From assembly GCA_027922465.2 (NCBI GenBank), contig BQMF02000120.1, positions 372,001 to 436,000 on the forward strand: a stretch of DNA of 64,000 bases. Direction: 5' to 3'. Origin of the DNA: Turritopsis dohrnii (lineage: Eukaryota; Cnidaria; Hydrozoa; Anthoathecata; Oceaniidae). Each line of letters begins with the position of its first letter. Position 1 is the first letter of the stretch. Below the pieces are notes generated by a model, which did not search any database, was not told the DNA's origin, and saw only the letters and a program-made list of their open reading frames with translations. A program made the position numbers and the translations under genes. This document shows, piece after piece, positions 12,651 through 25,968 of this stretch.

Positions 12651-14084
12651 ACAATCCCTTTTAGTATCCTCAAAAAAATATAGATTTCCACTTTTTATTT
12701 GTAGGTTTGATTGCGTCATCAGACTAATAATAAGTAGTTTGCGTCACCATCAAACAACCTCGAACCCAGGATTATCGTCTATGGTAGTTGAAAGCTTATT
12801 TATCCAAGTTTTCGTTGTTAACTAAGTTAAATTCTTGACACATATGCTGACACAAATTGGGTGGTTTGCGGATGTAATGGGTTTTCTGCAAGAAGTTCTG
12901 TTGCGAAGTTGTACTTCTACCGTCACCGTATGGTGATTAGGGAATTTTAGTCTTCAATCAATCAAAGATCCGAGTTCATGCAATTAGTAAGAACTTTTCT
13001 TAACATGGAAATGAAAGTAGTAGGTCTCAAGTTTTCAAAGTGGCCTTCAGTTTTACCTGGCTTTTTCAAGGTTATAATTATTCCATGGATTATTTCTTTA
13101 GGATAGCCATCACAGCTTTCGATATTGTTTTCTCAATATTACCATTTTCCTTACGGACTTGTTTCTCAAAGTATTTTGTTATTTTGAAGTATGTTATTTA
13201 TCATTTGCAGTTTAGTTTCTTTCTTGGTTTTGATAATGAGTGGAGTTTAAGGTTTAATCCTGTGGGTATGTTTATAGGCAGATTATAGTCGAACTTATTG
13301 GAGGAAAGTTAAGTTATTAAGAGAAGAACGAGCAGTTACTGAACAGTCAATGAAACTGAAAAAGAAAATTCGTGACAATGTACTCCTCCACAAATTTTGT
13401 CTATGTGTTTGTATCCGCCTCTAATGTTTGGTGACTTAAAACATGCGAGACGAGTTATTTTTCCTGTTTTTGCAATCACCCTCACGTGGAATTGTGATTG
13501 TTTTGTCAATTTTATTGTTAATATGTATTTCACTGAGGACTGATTGATTTGTTGAGATCATTGATAGTGATTATCCTCAGCTTGCTATTTTTCTGTTTTT
13601 TGGCCATCATTTTGATATTATTGTCACCATGGATTTTTTGCTTGCGAGTCCTATAGTAGCTGCTTTGTCATGTCGTTAACGATGTTATTTCAGCATTCCA
13701 AAAATTCACGTGCCTACTGCCGTTGCGTGTAACTTCTCACTACATGCAAGATATTTGAAATCATATTGACGTCATTTTTAACGCCATGTTGTTGACCATC
13801 TTTAATCGAACACTGTTTCTAATGCCAACGTGAAATGAAAAAGAAATTTGACGTCAAATAAAAATCTTTGTCGATCTATGACTGCAAGTAAATCAGGTAG
13901 GTTTGAAACTTCAATAAAAGCACATACTTTCAATAGTTTTTCTGTTTTGTCACTAAATAGCAGTTTTGTGCGCATCTCTGGCTGTTTTTCGATGGGGTGA
14001 CCATATCTTATTGTACCTATGATGAATTACATTTCTTATTTTAGCTTCGAGTTACTTGTTGTTTGTTGTAAACAAAAGGTTATT
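12651..14084. other. Intergenic, no gene recognised
   Basis: Frames of 60-85 codons occur on both strands but none shows family features or splice continuity. At 12755-12770 the sequence CAACCTCGAACCCAGG matches the terminus of the 40,069-40,954 element, so a solo terminus may lie here. Confidence 0.5.
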
Positions 14085-14592
14085 ATGGTATTATTTGCAC
14101 AATCTCCTCCTTGGAAATCCAATAAACAATCACTGAACGTTGGTAAAGGAAAAGCCAATCTTCAGAAAGCATCTCCATCAAAGGGAATCAAGTAAGTTTA
14201 GGATACCCTACTTTTTTATTTTCAGAAAACCTTAATAAACCGCTCTCGATTAACTGTGCTTGTTGTATTTCAGGGTAATCAAACTTCAAAGAAACAAAAT
14301 CATCTTACGCGCCGAAGTTGTTCTTCGTTGCCGTAAAGATTACGCCTTGAATGGTGGAGTTGGTATTCAAACAAAACGAAAACGGTCAGATGAACTCGAA
14401 ACTGATCTGTTACCTCCCAGCAAAACGTGTCGTCTTGATCTGGAAGAATTTTGTGACCATGACGTTCTACAACGTGGTCAAAAACGAAAACGTGAAGAGG
14501 TGTCACGTGATGATCTCTTGTTATCTTCGCCTCGAAAGAAGCCTCGTTTGGATGTTGATGCTCAATATTTCAGTCAACACTATAGTGCTTAA
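14085..14592 (+). CDS. Small basic, probably nuclear protein with internal repeat
   Basis: Exons 14085-14191 and 14274-14592 join at GTAAGT...TTTCAG with matching phase and encode 141 residues. The first Met lies in ATTATGG context and no upstream in-frame Met is better. No family was recognised. Basic clusters that could be nuclear import signals lie at residues 70-73 (KRKR), 106-109 (KRKR) and 123-127 (RKKPR). Residues 70-98 and 106-138 look like two copies of one unit: KRKR, an acidic segment, a D-L-L stretch, then a C/P-R-L-D core followed by an acidic or aromatic stretch. The short first exon and tiny intron resemble immediate-early-type genes, but that is only an analogy. A stop follows at 14590. 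Confidence 0.6.
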
Positions 14593-14679
14593 CTTTCTTT
14601 ACATAGACGAGGTTAAAAGAATATATGATACAAAAAGGTTTTCTGATGTTACCCCTTGTGATTTCTTATCAATGATTTG

Positions 14680-15896
14680 AAATACCTTATCGGTTAAAAT
14701 TTCGTCGGTGAAAAGTGACGAAATTTGAACAAAATTTCCGTCACTTTTCACCGGCGAAATTTTATAACCGACGAAATTTTTCACCAAATTTATATTACGT
14801 GTTTTTATTCGTGTTTGAAGTCGACAGATCCTTTTAAAGGCATATTTGAAGCCATAAAAAGGAGGTATTACGATAAAAAATAAGAAAAATAAAATTTCAA
14901 AAACATAAAAAACATTTCCTCTTTTCATTGTAAACAAATCCATTAAGATAAATGACTAAGTTGCTGTCTCTGCTCATCAAATGGGTTCTCTATACGTGCA
15001 AAGACGCTGTTAACAGACTTGATCGCCTCTGTGATCCCTGCAACATCAAAACCGTTGATAATAGAATCATTTTGTAGCTTGAGATGGTTGTATGTTTTAA
15101 CAATCCACTGCGCATGTAGAGGCTTTGTTTGTTTCTTTCTCGAATGTTTATACAAGATAAAAATCTACAGTAGTATTATATTCACGTCCTGTGAAATAAA
15201 AGATATAAAATAAAGGTTTATGAATATTTATGTATGTATACAGTGAGCTAAATTTAGAAATTGGAAAAACTATCCCTTAACGAGAAATTGTTGGGGGAAC
15301 AGTAAAAGTGAAGTGAAAGTAAAAGTCTTACTAAACAGTAAAGTGGATATCAAATCACTTAACTTGAGAGAGACTTTGACATCACGAGGTGCAACTCCGT
15401 TTGTCAATCGCTTGTTTATCAGCGTACCACGTGTTGAACTTATGTGAAATGTATTTTTTGGCAGACTGATTGATGCTGATGTCTAAGGGTTGGTACTTAT
15501 TCGTGAGGTTATGCGGAACAATAACGAATTCACAGTTATTTTTCGCACCTAATCGTTTCAATTCGTCGTTGTCTCGACCTTGAAAAGTATCCATGATGAT
15601 CAAGGACTACTGTTCTTCTGGGTAACCAAGCTCTTTCTTCTTGGCAGATAAATATAGGAAAATGATTATTTTAAATGGAACTTCACACTTTTCTAAATTT
15701 AGACCAATGATTTGGAGTATACGTGACATGAAAATTGGTCGGAAATGTAAATCTAGGTAAACATCTTTTTGACTTCCCTTGATAAATAAGCTGGACAGGG
15801 AGAAAGGGGGTTAAAAGTTTTCGTCGGTTAAAAGTGACGGAATTTCAGAAAAATAACCGACGAAAAATTCTCACCGATGAAATTTTAAGGTATTTA
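14680..15896 (-). mobile_element. Decayed pogo-like (DDE_1) transposon
   Basis: The ends are inverted: AATACCTTA with AAATTTCGTCGGT just inside on the left, and the complement near 15850-15896 on the right. Sub-terminal copies of CGTCACTTTT and CCGACGAAA lie on both sides. Minus-strand frames carry pieces of a transposase: 15603-15382 has IIMDTFQGRDNDELK and VPHNLTNKYQPLDI, the second-Asp and QPLD regions of pogo/jerky enzymes, and 15155-14943 has KPLHAQWIV and INGFDVAGI from the C-terminal part. The N-terminal DNA-binding part is missing and the pieces are in broken frames, so it cannot be active. Confidence 0.75.
14697..14790. repeat. Foldback within pogo-like terminus
   Basis: The segments TTTCGTCGGTGAAAAGTGACG and CGTCACTTTTCACCGGCGAAA form a near-perfect stem with a short loop. 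It marks the left terminus of the pogo-like element. Confidence 0.8.
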
Positions 15897-17178
15897 CATT
15901 TGTGTTAACAGATAATCAGCCTTTGTAGGAATACCTTTAATTTTACTCAAACATAAACCATAAAACTTTAAAGATAATGAACTATTATTTGTATAGCTGA
16001 GGATTGCATTATGCTGATGTCAGTAGAAATAGAACAATTTCGATATGATCTGGAAATGAGCAGCTACTTATTATTAACAAAGCGCTCAAACAAAGTAAAA
16101 ACATGATTGGTTCTCTCGTGGAGATTATCTAACAAGAAAACTATAGTATGGAAGGTTGTTCTTGGTGTGAGTGTATTGGAAGTCGTCCAAATAATGAATG
16201 TCAAAAAGGCTGGGGATAAAAAGAACCCTTTTCCTAGGCCGTGTCTCTTCATAGCATGTTCTCTTCCGTCTGTGATGAGGGAATCGCCAAAAAATGCCAA
16301 TCATTTGTTTACCTTGCTCGTTCGCTACTTTGGTAGGTCATTCCCAACATTTCTACGTTTTCAATTTTTCCACTACTAGTCTTTATGTATCAGTTCATTG
16401 TTATACAAACATATTTAAATGTTCCTTTCCCTGCTTTTTATTGGTTACCAGAAAGTATTTATCAAAAATATGCTGCAACAATTTTGAGAGAGTGGTGGAC
16501 ACGATGGAACTTCGTTGAAAGCAAGAGAAAATTGTCCCCGGGCAGATTTTTTGCCGCATTGCAAGAAAATTTTCATAATGGGACACGTGGGACTTTTCTC
16601 GTGCCAATGCAATGCGCCTGAAAAAAATCCTTTGTGAATCTACTTCGCACGAAATTACATTTAAAACAAATTTAAAATTTAAAACAATGAATTGCCTTTA
16701 TCAACCTCATGTTCATTTAGCATATACATATAACTAGTTAGTAGCTAAAGCTAAAATGCCCCGCCTCAAGCTTATCCATTGAATTTATCCATTCTTTTCT
16801 TGTTTGAAATGCTTATACAGAGAATAGGTCCAACAATTTGCAAAATAAATTTAAAATATAATATTTGGTAGAAGTGAACCAAAATCACTTGAAAAAAGTT
16901 ATATAGATTGACAACTTCCACAATTGTATGCCTCAACACTATTCAGGTCTATTAACCAAATGATTAGGTCAAACAGGTCTAAAAATTGAAGGCATATGCC
17001 TATTTATGGCTAAATTAGAAAAAGTGACTGAAAAATTCGAAATAAACACTTTCCACTTCTTCTTTGAGCACTCTTTAAAAAATTGGCACAAATTGGGAGC
17101 AAATTGAAAATTCACCAGTTGAAGCTTATCAATAATATATACATTATGAACAAAAAGATGAAACTTTTAATTAACTTA
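15897..17178. other. Intergenic, nothing recognised
   Basis: Several overlapping short frames occur at 16060-16620 on both strands, but they show no domain, repeat or splice pattern. I see no gene. Confidence 0.5.
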
Positions 17179-17663
17179 GAGTACGTTTACATGAAAGCCG
17201 TAGTGAACTAAAAATCGAAACAATAGATTTACTAGTTCTAGTTCTCTCTACGAGTGTGTTTTTACATGAGAACCATACTGAACGGTTTGAGATTTCAATA
17301 CCGGTAGAAAAATTTTCTATACACGATGGAATAAATTTAGCACATTCTACATTTTTATTTCGTTATATGTCAGCAAAATTTAATTAAATTGCGCATGCTT
17401 GTTAACACATTTTATGATAAAACAATGAAATGTGAAAACTTTCACACCTTTCCAAGCTGTATCGAAATTTCAAACCTATTATTTGAGAAATAGGTTTGAA
17501 ATCATTACGGGTAAAATTTCAGTATGGCCGTTATCATGTAAACATCACTGAAGGTGTGACCAGGAACAGTACTGAAATAAGAACCCATATCGAAACTCGT
17601 AACTGGAGGCTTGAAATTCCAAACCGGTTTGAGTTCAGTACGGCTCTCATGTAAACGCACTCG
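17179..17663. mobile_element. Foldback MITE, about 485 bp
   Basis: The ends GAGTACGTTTACATG and CATGTAAACGCACTC are inverted, and the match continues through GCCGTA..GAACT. Internal sub-repeats TTTACATGAGAACC and GTATGGCCGTTATCATG extend the symmetry. TTA lies just outside both ends (17176-17178 and 17664-17666), with a one-base length ambiguity. That would fit a 3-bp duplication, as in Harbinger-type elements. Confidence 0.7.
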
Positions 17664-19660
17664 TTATCGCAACCACTTTTCAATTTACTATAGCTTATCC
17701 ACATTTCGTAGCCAGAAAAAAACTTTGCATTGTATTGCACATTATGTTTATACTTCTTTCAGTATGTAAGTAGACACACTCTACATTCAATTCATTTCCA
17801 AATTTTAGAAATTTGTCCTTCTTTGGCAGTTCTAGTTGTCTACGTTTTTTCGATATCTTCAAATGTCAGTGCTCTTTTGAAGACAGTTGATACAGATACC
17901 AATGTTCTATCACCAAGCATTATGCACATAATATTCTTAAATTAGCGTTTGTCATCAATATGTGCAAAAAACAACAAAAAGCATTCTCTTTATAAAGTTT
18001 TGTGCCAGTTCTTTCATAAGTCGATAAAACTTTCTTTTGATTGAGATGAGCACGTTTCATGCATTAATTAGAAAATTTTGTGCATGTATTGATTACATAT
18101 TTCCCCAGTAATTTTGATATTCTTGATGGATGCTGAAAGTTTTTTCATCATAGTTTAACTTGTTATGAAACCTTAATTTTCTTCTTTCTCGAGCATATTT
18201 CCCAAAAACACAATCATTTTCTCTCTAAGAAGTCTTCTAACGATTAACATTAGGTATAAACAGGAAAATATTCTTAAAATTCTTCTTTAAAGTTTCTTAC
18301 GAAGTTCTCTACAACTTCTACAAAACATAACGAAATCGGTTCACGTGTCGCACGTAAATATTTTAAGGACTAGTTAATAAAACTTTTAAAGATTGAAATG
18401 GAAATATAAAACGTCCAAAATAACTTCCAAAAGTAGTAAAAGGTTATAAAAGAATAACAATTTGATGAAATAATATTAAAAATACCCTTTTATGCATTAT
18501 GTTTAGCATGGAGTGCTGGTCTGTCATTATCTACTCGGAATAAACAAATTATCCGAAATGGAAACTCAATTTCCGAAAACGGATTGTCTTAAAAAAGGAG
18601 AAAATTTGCCAACACTTCGCCTAGGTCGTGAAGCTACAGAGCCCCTTGCGGGGCAATCAAGAAAAACAACTGAAATTCATTCAGCGGTAATTCTGCGGAT
18701 AATCATAATACACCTTTTCCGAATCTTTTTGCGCAAACATGAAAGCGAGGCTCAGTGTTGTAGAAGAAGCTTGAAATGGCCAGGACCAAAAAAAAAACAG
18801 TGCTGAGGGATGTTTAAAATGATTTGTTATTGCTTGATATTGAACAAATGATCACTAACTCGAGTTGCTGTCCTGTTAACAATCAATATTCAACAACATG
18901 GGGAAAGTCACTGAAAGAACTTCCATTATTCACTATCAAAGAAATGAAAAAAACATTGTTTAGAGAAACCTGAAACAATAATGATTAAAAAAATTAGAAT
19001 AGGGAAGAAATTTTAAGGAAGAAAAGTGTATCGCAGCTAAAAGTGGGATAATGAATATTTTTCGTAAAGGCTTTAATGCAAAAAAGTACGAAAAAAGAAG
19101 TATGACAGTAGCTATAGAATATTATTCAAAGAACCTGTTAGGCTGTTAAAGTAGTTGAATGTTCTTGTCCTCATAGCACTTTCATTTGAATTAGCAGATT
19201 ACCTTTTTGAACAGCTTCAAACAGTTTCTGAAGAAATTTAAAGGAGCATTATGGTTTTCCATTCTCAGCTTGGAAAATAAATTTTAGGAGTGGCCCTAAG
19301 AGGACATTTTCGGATTTGTTTGTCACAAGGATTATTTCATAGTATTTGATATATTACGTTATATATAGAGTAAAATAAAGAAATAATTATTCTCTCTCAT
19401 CTAATTTTGGTGGAGGCCTACATTCTTGTTAGTGTCATTTTGCTGTTTCATAAAATTTGTTGCAGCATCCTGTGCCTTGGTTTGGAAACAGATATACCTG
19501 TGACATTATGAAAGCGTTTACTCATCTTTACTTACATTACTGTACCTGTAAAATAGATTTGTTGGAATTATATTATCTTGTTGAATACTAATGATCTTGT
19601 GTTCCAATAGCTCCAACTTTGTGCTTCAATAAAAACATCAGACATCATGTTGTTTTCATG
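17664..19660. other. Intergenic, no gene supported
   Basis: A 97-codon plus-strand frame at 18513-18806 has no recognisable feature. The rest is AT-rich sequence without clear repeats. Confidence 0.45.
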
Positions 19661-19689
19661 ATCGTTATTTATTTCAGAATCAGATTCTA

Positions 19690-20060
19690 TAGCAGTGATT
19701 GCAGGTGATTCGATTACTGGAGGTGGTGTTTTTTTCTTAGGAGACTTTCTTTTATGAAGCACTCTAACAAAACCATAGACGAGATCCTTCCTGAAATGAC
19801 TGTTTTTCGACCAACACCATGCAAAACTTTTGCGTCGTTGGCTTTAAAATGAAACTCACAAACGTATTTTGCTTTCTGTTTTAGGATATCGGTAGCCCCT
19901 TTTCTTCTTGGATGACTTCATCGCTTTAATCTAACGTGTTTTGTCTGACTGTTTGCTTGGTATTTGGAACAATGATATACAATGATATACCACATCCAGG
20001 CACAATATTTTCCATACCCACCAGAGAGACACATTGTTAGAGGGTCGTGTCTTCTTAGAT
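19690..20060 (-). pseudogene. Possible THAP-type zinc finger remnant
   Basis: Reading the minus strand through shifted frames gives GKYCAWMW, then KYVCEFHFKANDAKVLHGVG and RKTVISGRISS. The spacing of a C-x2-4-C start, a VCxxHF core and a following G-R-K-T...G segment resembles a THAP DNA-binding domain. A stop and frameshifts lie between the pieces, and the second Cys of the first pair is not clear. The downstream frame 19762-19568 is rich in K, S and P. This is a tentative call; it could be coincidence. Confidence 0.3.
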
Positions 20061-20114
20061 TGAAAATACGTTTCGTTAACTTCTGACATATCGAAAAAAT
20101 AGTTTTTCATCAAG

Positions 20115-20917
20115 CGTCAATGCACAAATACTCATAAATACAAGACATTTTATTATGTTAAAAAAATGGCATATGACTGGGTTTTCCACACACTCACGGG
20201 ATGGTTTCTTTCCATTTTTCAACACCCAGCCTAAATTTCATGCTGAAAAGTTATTGTGCAATATGTTTCGGGAAAGGTGTAGCTACAAATCTAAATGAGG
20301 TTTTAAAGCAACCACTGATTTCCGTTTCAGACGTGTATGCATCCTACATTGTTTTACTCGCAAATTGAGAGAAATTTTAAGAAATATTCAGAGTGTTCTG
20401 AGTTTGAAAAACACAATAATGAAATTCCTTTGACACATTTCATAAGATTTGGAAGCAGCTGCGGTATAAATTTGATTTGAAAAACAGAAACTTCAGTTAG
20501 ATTTCACGCCTTCCCAGTGGGCAAACATGATGAAGGATCGCTGCGAAGGAGTGCACTTCTACAGAAATAAACACACTATTATCTCAGCAAAAATCCTCTT
20601 CACGGAGGTTTTTTTCGATGATGTTGCGTTCTGACGACAAATTCTCATGTTTCGTTTGATTAACAATTTCGATGAATAAAACGCAAAGTGTATAAGAAGT
20701 TTATATATTATATTTATAATAAAAATAATAACACAAAAATTAAAATAAAATAAAATAAAAAATACAAGAAACAACTAAGTTGTTAAAAGATTTCCGTAAC
20801 TTAAGCATGACATGCTTGTAATTTTAATTTGATAAAAGATGTTATTGTGATTACTTTTCATTGTCAAAAATAAACTTTTTTCTAAGGGATTACACACTTC
20901 ATCATGAATGTATGCTG

Positions 20918-20956
<39 letters not shown>

Positions 20957-22168
20957 AAGTCCTGTTAAGTACAATAACAAATGTGCAGAGTAAATATATA
21001 CAATGTAAAATAGATTAATTTACATAAAAATAATAAAAAAAAAATCGTCAAGAACTATTCAATTATAGTCAACAGAAGTAAAATTTCAAATTCACTGGGC
21101 AATTACGTAATAACTTTTTGATCATTATGTTCTTCCGTGGAAGTTTTCACACAGCCACAGAGGTTTGCTTTGTTTAGAAACAGAATAAGGCAGGATAGGT
21201 GTGACCTTTACTCTTGTTGACTTTCCTTAATATACTGCATCGTCATTGTTCATTTTGCTTTTAAATGACTTATTCAGCCATGGGCAAAGACGTCACTTAT
21301 ATAATTTTATAATTTTATTTTCTATTACCAGTTATTAAAAATGATCTCATGAATTTGGTATGGTCTCGTTAATGTTTATTGTTTTGTAGACTGTAAACCA
21401 ATCGACATCTCGTAACTGCTTCAAAGTGTATATATCAATTTACTGTTTAAATAATGTCTGGATCATACTGACACATACTCTCTTCAAGATGACATCGCTT
21501 CTTTTTTCAAAGACTGCACAACATAATTAAAATCAGTATTGGAGGCTTTTGACAGATATTTTGTTGTCAGCCAAGCAATACATGCAGCATGTAAGAAGAC
21601 TGGAAATTCTCTTGTGAAAATATCTTAATCCATGATATCTTCATTCAATATCTTGTCTTCTCAATTTATTTGTTTCATATGTCAATGTATACATTCATAA
21701 CCATCGATTAAATACAAATCTTGAGATTCGGCATCAGATAAATGAGTCTTCATACAGTGTTATATCAATGTTATGATATTCCTTCTATTATCAACAACTG
21801 TATATAAAATTCTCAAAATTCGACTGTAAATCACGTATATTTTGTTATATAAACGATAGTCCTGTCTCTTTACAAGTCACATGCAGTTCTTTAATTATGA
21901 AACGATCTGTACGTAAACTTTTCCAACATTTCCAGATAAAAGTACCAAGCACAAAACACCCACAAGCACGACCTTCCACGCGCCACCATATTGTTTTTAC
22001 ATGCTTTCGGTTCAGCTTTAGCCTGTCAACATTTTACATATCACAACAGCGGAGATATGAAAATCACAGGCTAGAGCATTACCCAGATAGATAGATAGAG
22101 AAATAGATACGCCGCCGAAATGAATAAGATTATCCATTCCATGGAAATCTTAATAATAAAAATGTTTT
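20115..22168. other. Intergenic with (TC)n/(TA)n microsatellite at 20920-20953
   Basis: A CT-dinucleotide run passes directly into a TA-dinucleotide run. A GATA-type run (AGATAGATAGATAG) sits near 22085. No gene or transposon was recognised. Confidence 0.6.
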
Positions 22169-23420
22169 TTAGTTAGAGGATATCTCCTCAATGTATATAT
22201 CTATGTCCTTAATTTGTCCAATAACAGTTTCGATCTTAATTCGGGGTTTTCCAAAACAGCATTTTGAGCTGCTTGCTTCAATACTTGCAAGTAGCTTGTT
22301 TTCTTTTTTTCTTATTTCACTTCTAGACGAATCATGTTGATCCTTTAACTTTTTTAATTCCTCTGTTTGTTGAGCTTTAATTTCGTTTAGCAATGCTTGA
22401 TTGCATTTTGCATTTCTCGCGAAAGCTGTTTCATTCGCTTCCGTGAGTTTAGCCACAATCTCGCGATGTACCAGAGATGCAGAAATTACTTCCTGCGTGT
22501 GATGTTCGTTTGAACATGCTTTCTTTTCTTTTAATTCTTCGATTAATCTTTGGAGCTGTTTTTCATGATCTTGCAGCTTTTCATTTTCTTGTCTCCTACT
22601 ACTGATTTCAGATTCGATTTTCACCAGGTCATGCTTGATCTTTCTTTCAACATTTTCTTTTTTGGCTTCTGCAAATTGCCATCTTGAATTCAAGTTAGCG
22701 TTGTGCAATTTCGCTTGTGATAATGCCGCCTTCAGTTCAAATTGTTTTTGTGTTGAGGCTGTTAACTCAGCATGTTTGGGAGTTAATAAGATTGCAGAAC
22801 TGATGGCCTGCTGTGCAAGAAGGTTTGCTGTTTCATCATATTGGCCATTGGCAATTTGTTTCTTTTTTCTTTTCACCTCATTAAGTTCTCCATTCAGTTC
22901 TTGAAGTCTACAAGCTTGATTACTTAATTCCTCCTTTTTCTTTATAATGACTTTGTCCTTATCGGAGCATTCCTTGGTCAGGAATGTCATCTTCTCTTTT
23001 AGTTTAAGGATAGATTGGGATAGTACCTTATTCTGATTCTGTCGGTTTTCGATATCTTGTTTCAGCTCCGCAATTTTGCTTCGGAATTCGTCCGTGCGTT
23101 TCTTTACTTTTTGTTCGAGAACAGAAAGCTTGTCCTCGTTTCCACGCCTCCTTAAATCTTGTTCTTCGATTGTCTTGCGCAACCTCGCGTTAGCCTCTCG
23201 GAGATAACTTACTTTATCAACCTGAATCAAAGCGTTTTATTTAGAAATACATTAAAAATATTTGAAAAGTTATTTGAAAAAAGGTAAAATGATGCCTTCA
23301 TAAGAAACATACCGGATTCATATTTGTTAATCCAACTGTTTCTGATTCGGTATCAGGTGGAGATGCCACATCTCCATTTGCCATACCAAATACAGGACTG
23401 CTACGTACTGCTCGCATCAT
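22169..23420 (-). CDS. Coiled-coil protein, two exons, 386 aa
   Basis: Exon 1 is 23420-23313 (36 codons, starting with two adjacent Met) and exon 2 is 23221-22169, joined in phase 0 by GTATGT...TTCAG. The N-terminal 36 residues are Ser/Pro rich and probably disordered. From about residue 37 nearly the whole protein is charged heptad-type sequence (for example LREANARLRKTIEEQ and EKQLQRLIEELKEKK), predicted to form a long coiled coil with a break around residues 160-180, where Ala-rich sequence occurs. The tail contains SSSKCCFGKPRI and ends IEEISSN. I do not recognise a named family; comparison with intermediate filaments shows no clear coil 1A or end motif. A structural or centrosomal role is possible but unproven. 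Strong strand asymmetry and intact splicing make it a real gene. Confidence 0.75.
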
Positions 23421-24548
23421 TGTTTCAATTTAACAAATTTCTGTGTTACCTTAAAAAAACAGATTTTTACGCAATCTATTTTTTTATGAAGATTTTACGA
23501 ATGAACGTTTTCTTGTTCAATCCATTCACTTTTAAAAAGTGACGTCAAATCAATTAAACTCTTTAGATACACATTGCAATAAGTGACGTTAAATCAGTAT
23601 CAAGTATCAAAACTTCGTGTCCAGGACCCGTATTCCAGTCATATCCTGTTTAAACAAATTGTTGTTTCTTTTTGTTACTTAACAACATCGCAATTTCTGT
23701 GCACAATAAAGTAACCAACTCTTGCAACCTCTTTCAATCCTTCATTCACTGTGTTTTTTCTATAGTTGATTGCATGATTGCATAAAGGTGGAGTTATACA
23801 ACCGCAAAGTATGTGAAACCACCGCCACTGCAACGCAGATAGAGTATTACAACCTTAGTTGATTTCAGATACCAATTGAGAATGCATTTTGGTAAAGGAG
23901 TTCCAGACATTTTTTGCCGCCATTCTTGGCTTTTCATCCCAGGCTTTCGTTAGCCATCACTTTTTGAAAGTATTTTGCCATTGTCCTAATGATGATAAAT
24001 CGAACGGGATTGTCGGAAAGACGGAAAATAAGAAAAATTAATGATCAGTTTCTAGGCCTGCATCTGCGGAATATGTCCATAGCATCTACAAACACTCTAT
24101 GATAGGATTGTTAAAAAATAAGGCAGATTATCAAGTGAGTGAAACTTACAATCTAAAAACATTTATACAAGTACCTACAGTAAAATGCAATCGACTAAGT
24201 TTCAAGAGATTGTTGTACAACAGAATGTACTTGTTCATGGAATGACAAACTCTACAAACAGGTAGATGGTGTCACGATGGGATGACCCTTGTCAGTTACA
24301 TTTGAAGATCATTTATTTTTGGAACACAATCAAGTTAAAATCAACTCTTTCCCTTAAAGGACAAAGTAAAGCACATCAGCAATGTCATTTACAAGGGTGA
24401 GTGCACGTGCAGTCAGCAATATATTGAAGAAACCAAGAGAAACGCATCTATTCGATGGGCAGAACACAATTCCAGTGACGAGAAATCGGAGCCATCAAAA
24501 CATCTCGTCCAAATACTAGTTGTGAATTTCAATGTGTGAACACAGGCT
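23421..24548. other. Upstream of the coiled-coil gene; no gene seen
   Basis: A stretch at 24390-24540 reads like short fragments of old coding or LINE sequence (for example TCSQQYIEETKR in one frame) but is too short and broken to name. Confidence 0.4.
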
Positions 24549-25012
24549 ATACACGCTTTTCTTTTTATAAGAACAATTTTATAAGAACACGAGCCTCAGA
24601 TTTGGCCAAAAAATAAGAACAAAATAAGAACAACCTGAGGCTCAAATCATTGTTCCAAAAATTAAGAACAGTGTGAGCCTCAGTTTTCTTGTAGAATAAG
24701 AACAATTCATGATGTGAATTCTCTCACTGGTAAATAGTTAAGAAGTTTTGTTATTTTTTCACCTTCAATAAATGTGCGGAATGAGTTATTACCGAACTGC
24801 AACCATCCTTTTTATCAGTTGCTTTAAAAAAGATTTATTCTTATTTTGCTGGAAGTTCCATAAATAAGAACAAAATAAGGCTAAAATTTGAAACTGTGTT
24901 CTAAAAGATAAGAACAAAATAAGAACAATTCAGGCTGAAAAAGGCTAAAAAAATAAGAACAGCCAGCCTCAGGTCAGATTTTACTGGTTCTTATAAAAAA
25001 AAAAGCGTGTAT
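24549..25012. mobile_element. Non-autonomous DNA element (MITE), about 464 bp
   Basis: The termini ATACACGCTTTT and AAAAGCGTGTAT are inverted, followed inside by TATAAGAAC on both arms. The interior repeats AATAAGAACA and GAGCCTCAG several times. A partial copy lies at 35322-35470. Flanking bases allow a TA target, but the boundary is ambiguous by one base. Confidence 0.75.
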
Positions 25013-25968
25013 TCAAAATACTGTTAAAGGAGCTTTTGATATTTTTTGGTACTTTTTACATAAAATTGTTCATTTTCACACGAAAAAAGAAACTACACTA
25101 AAAGGATAATATCACAAAATGCTTTTTCTTGCTCCTTTTTGACTGTTAAGGGCTTCAAGGTTCGTTTAAAAGATACACTTTTTCAAGTGTATTCAAGTGT
25201 ATTCTCAGTGCTCTAAAAAATAGAATTTTTTCAACTCAAGGCATAACATTTTCGTAGGAAATATTCTCTAATAGCAACTGACTCTAATTGAAAAAGTCAA
25301 AAACGTTAAATCTATAAAGTAATTCATAAGTTTTCGTGAACAAGGAATTTTAATTTTTTTCTTAAAAGTTTTTAATTTTTTTTCTTGTGAGTTTTTACGT
25401 ATTTAGTTCTTTTTTTGTTAACAATAAACTTGCTGGTGTCACTTTATTAAGCCACACTGATAGTATAGTATTATGTTTTCCAATGTTTTTCAATATAAAG
25501 ACTGTTTTGAATTCAGTGAAAAAATTTATAACTTTACATTTATGTTTTGAGTCGTTCTATTAAGCAGACAAAATCAGCAAGACTTTTTAGCGTAGGGTAC
25601 TTCTGCTGCTACCGTTTTGCGCCATCTGGCTCTTGTTTATTATTTAGAAACGGCATCACTTATAGTCTGGCAGTCAGGGAGGCAAAGTGGGAACAAATTA
25701 GTATAAAGCTGGAAAGTATCTCAAAAGTTACTTTAATATCTATATTTTACTGGATAAAAAGCCCACCAGTTGAATCGATTGGGTTTTTGAGTTAGATGGG
25801 GGTCATTATTCACCTACTTTTCAAGAAAATACGAATTTATAAGGCTTTCTTAAGGAAATATTATACCATGCTTTACTTCAATAAAGTTAACCCATTAATT
25901 TTGCCAAACTATCAAAAAAAGCTTTAACAAAAAATTGTTGTGGCGAGCAGAAGCATTCAAAATGGCGG
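25013..25968. other. Intergenic; shared repeat block near 25596-25631
   Basis: The block CTGCTACCGTTTTGCGCCAT with following CTGGCTCTTG recurs, reverse-complemented, at 38824-38857. It marks a dispersed repeat of unknown type. No gene is seen. Confidence 0.5.

Noticed and set aside
22169..23420. Lamin/intermediate filament gene
   Set aside because: Coiled coil is present but the characteristic helix-initiation and termination motifs and the tail domain are not seen.
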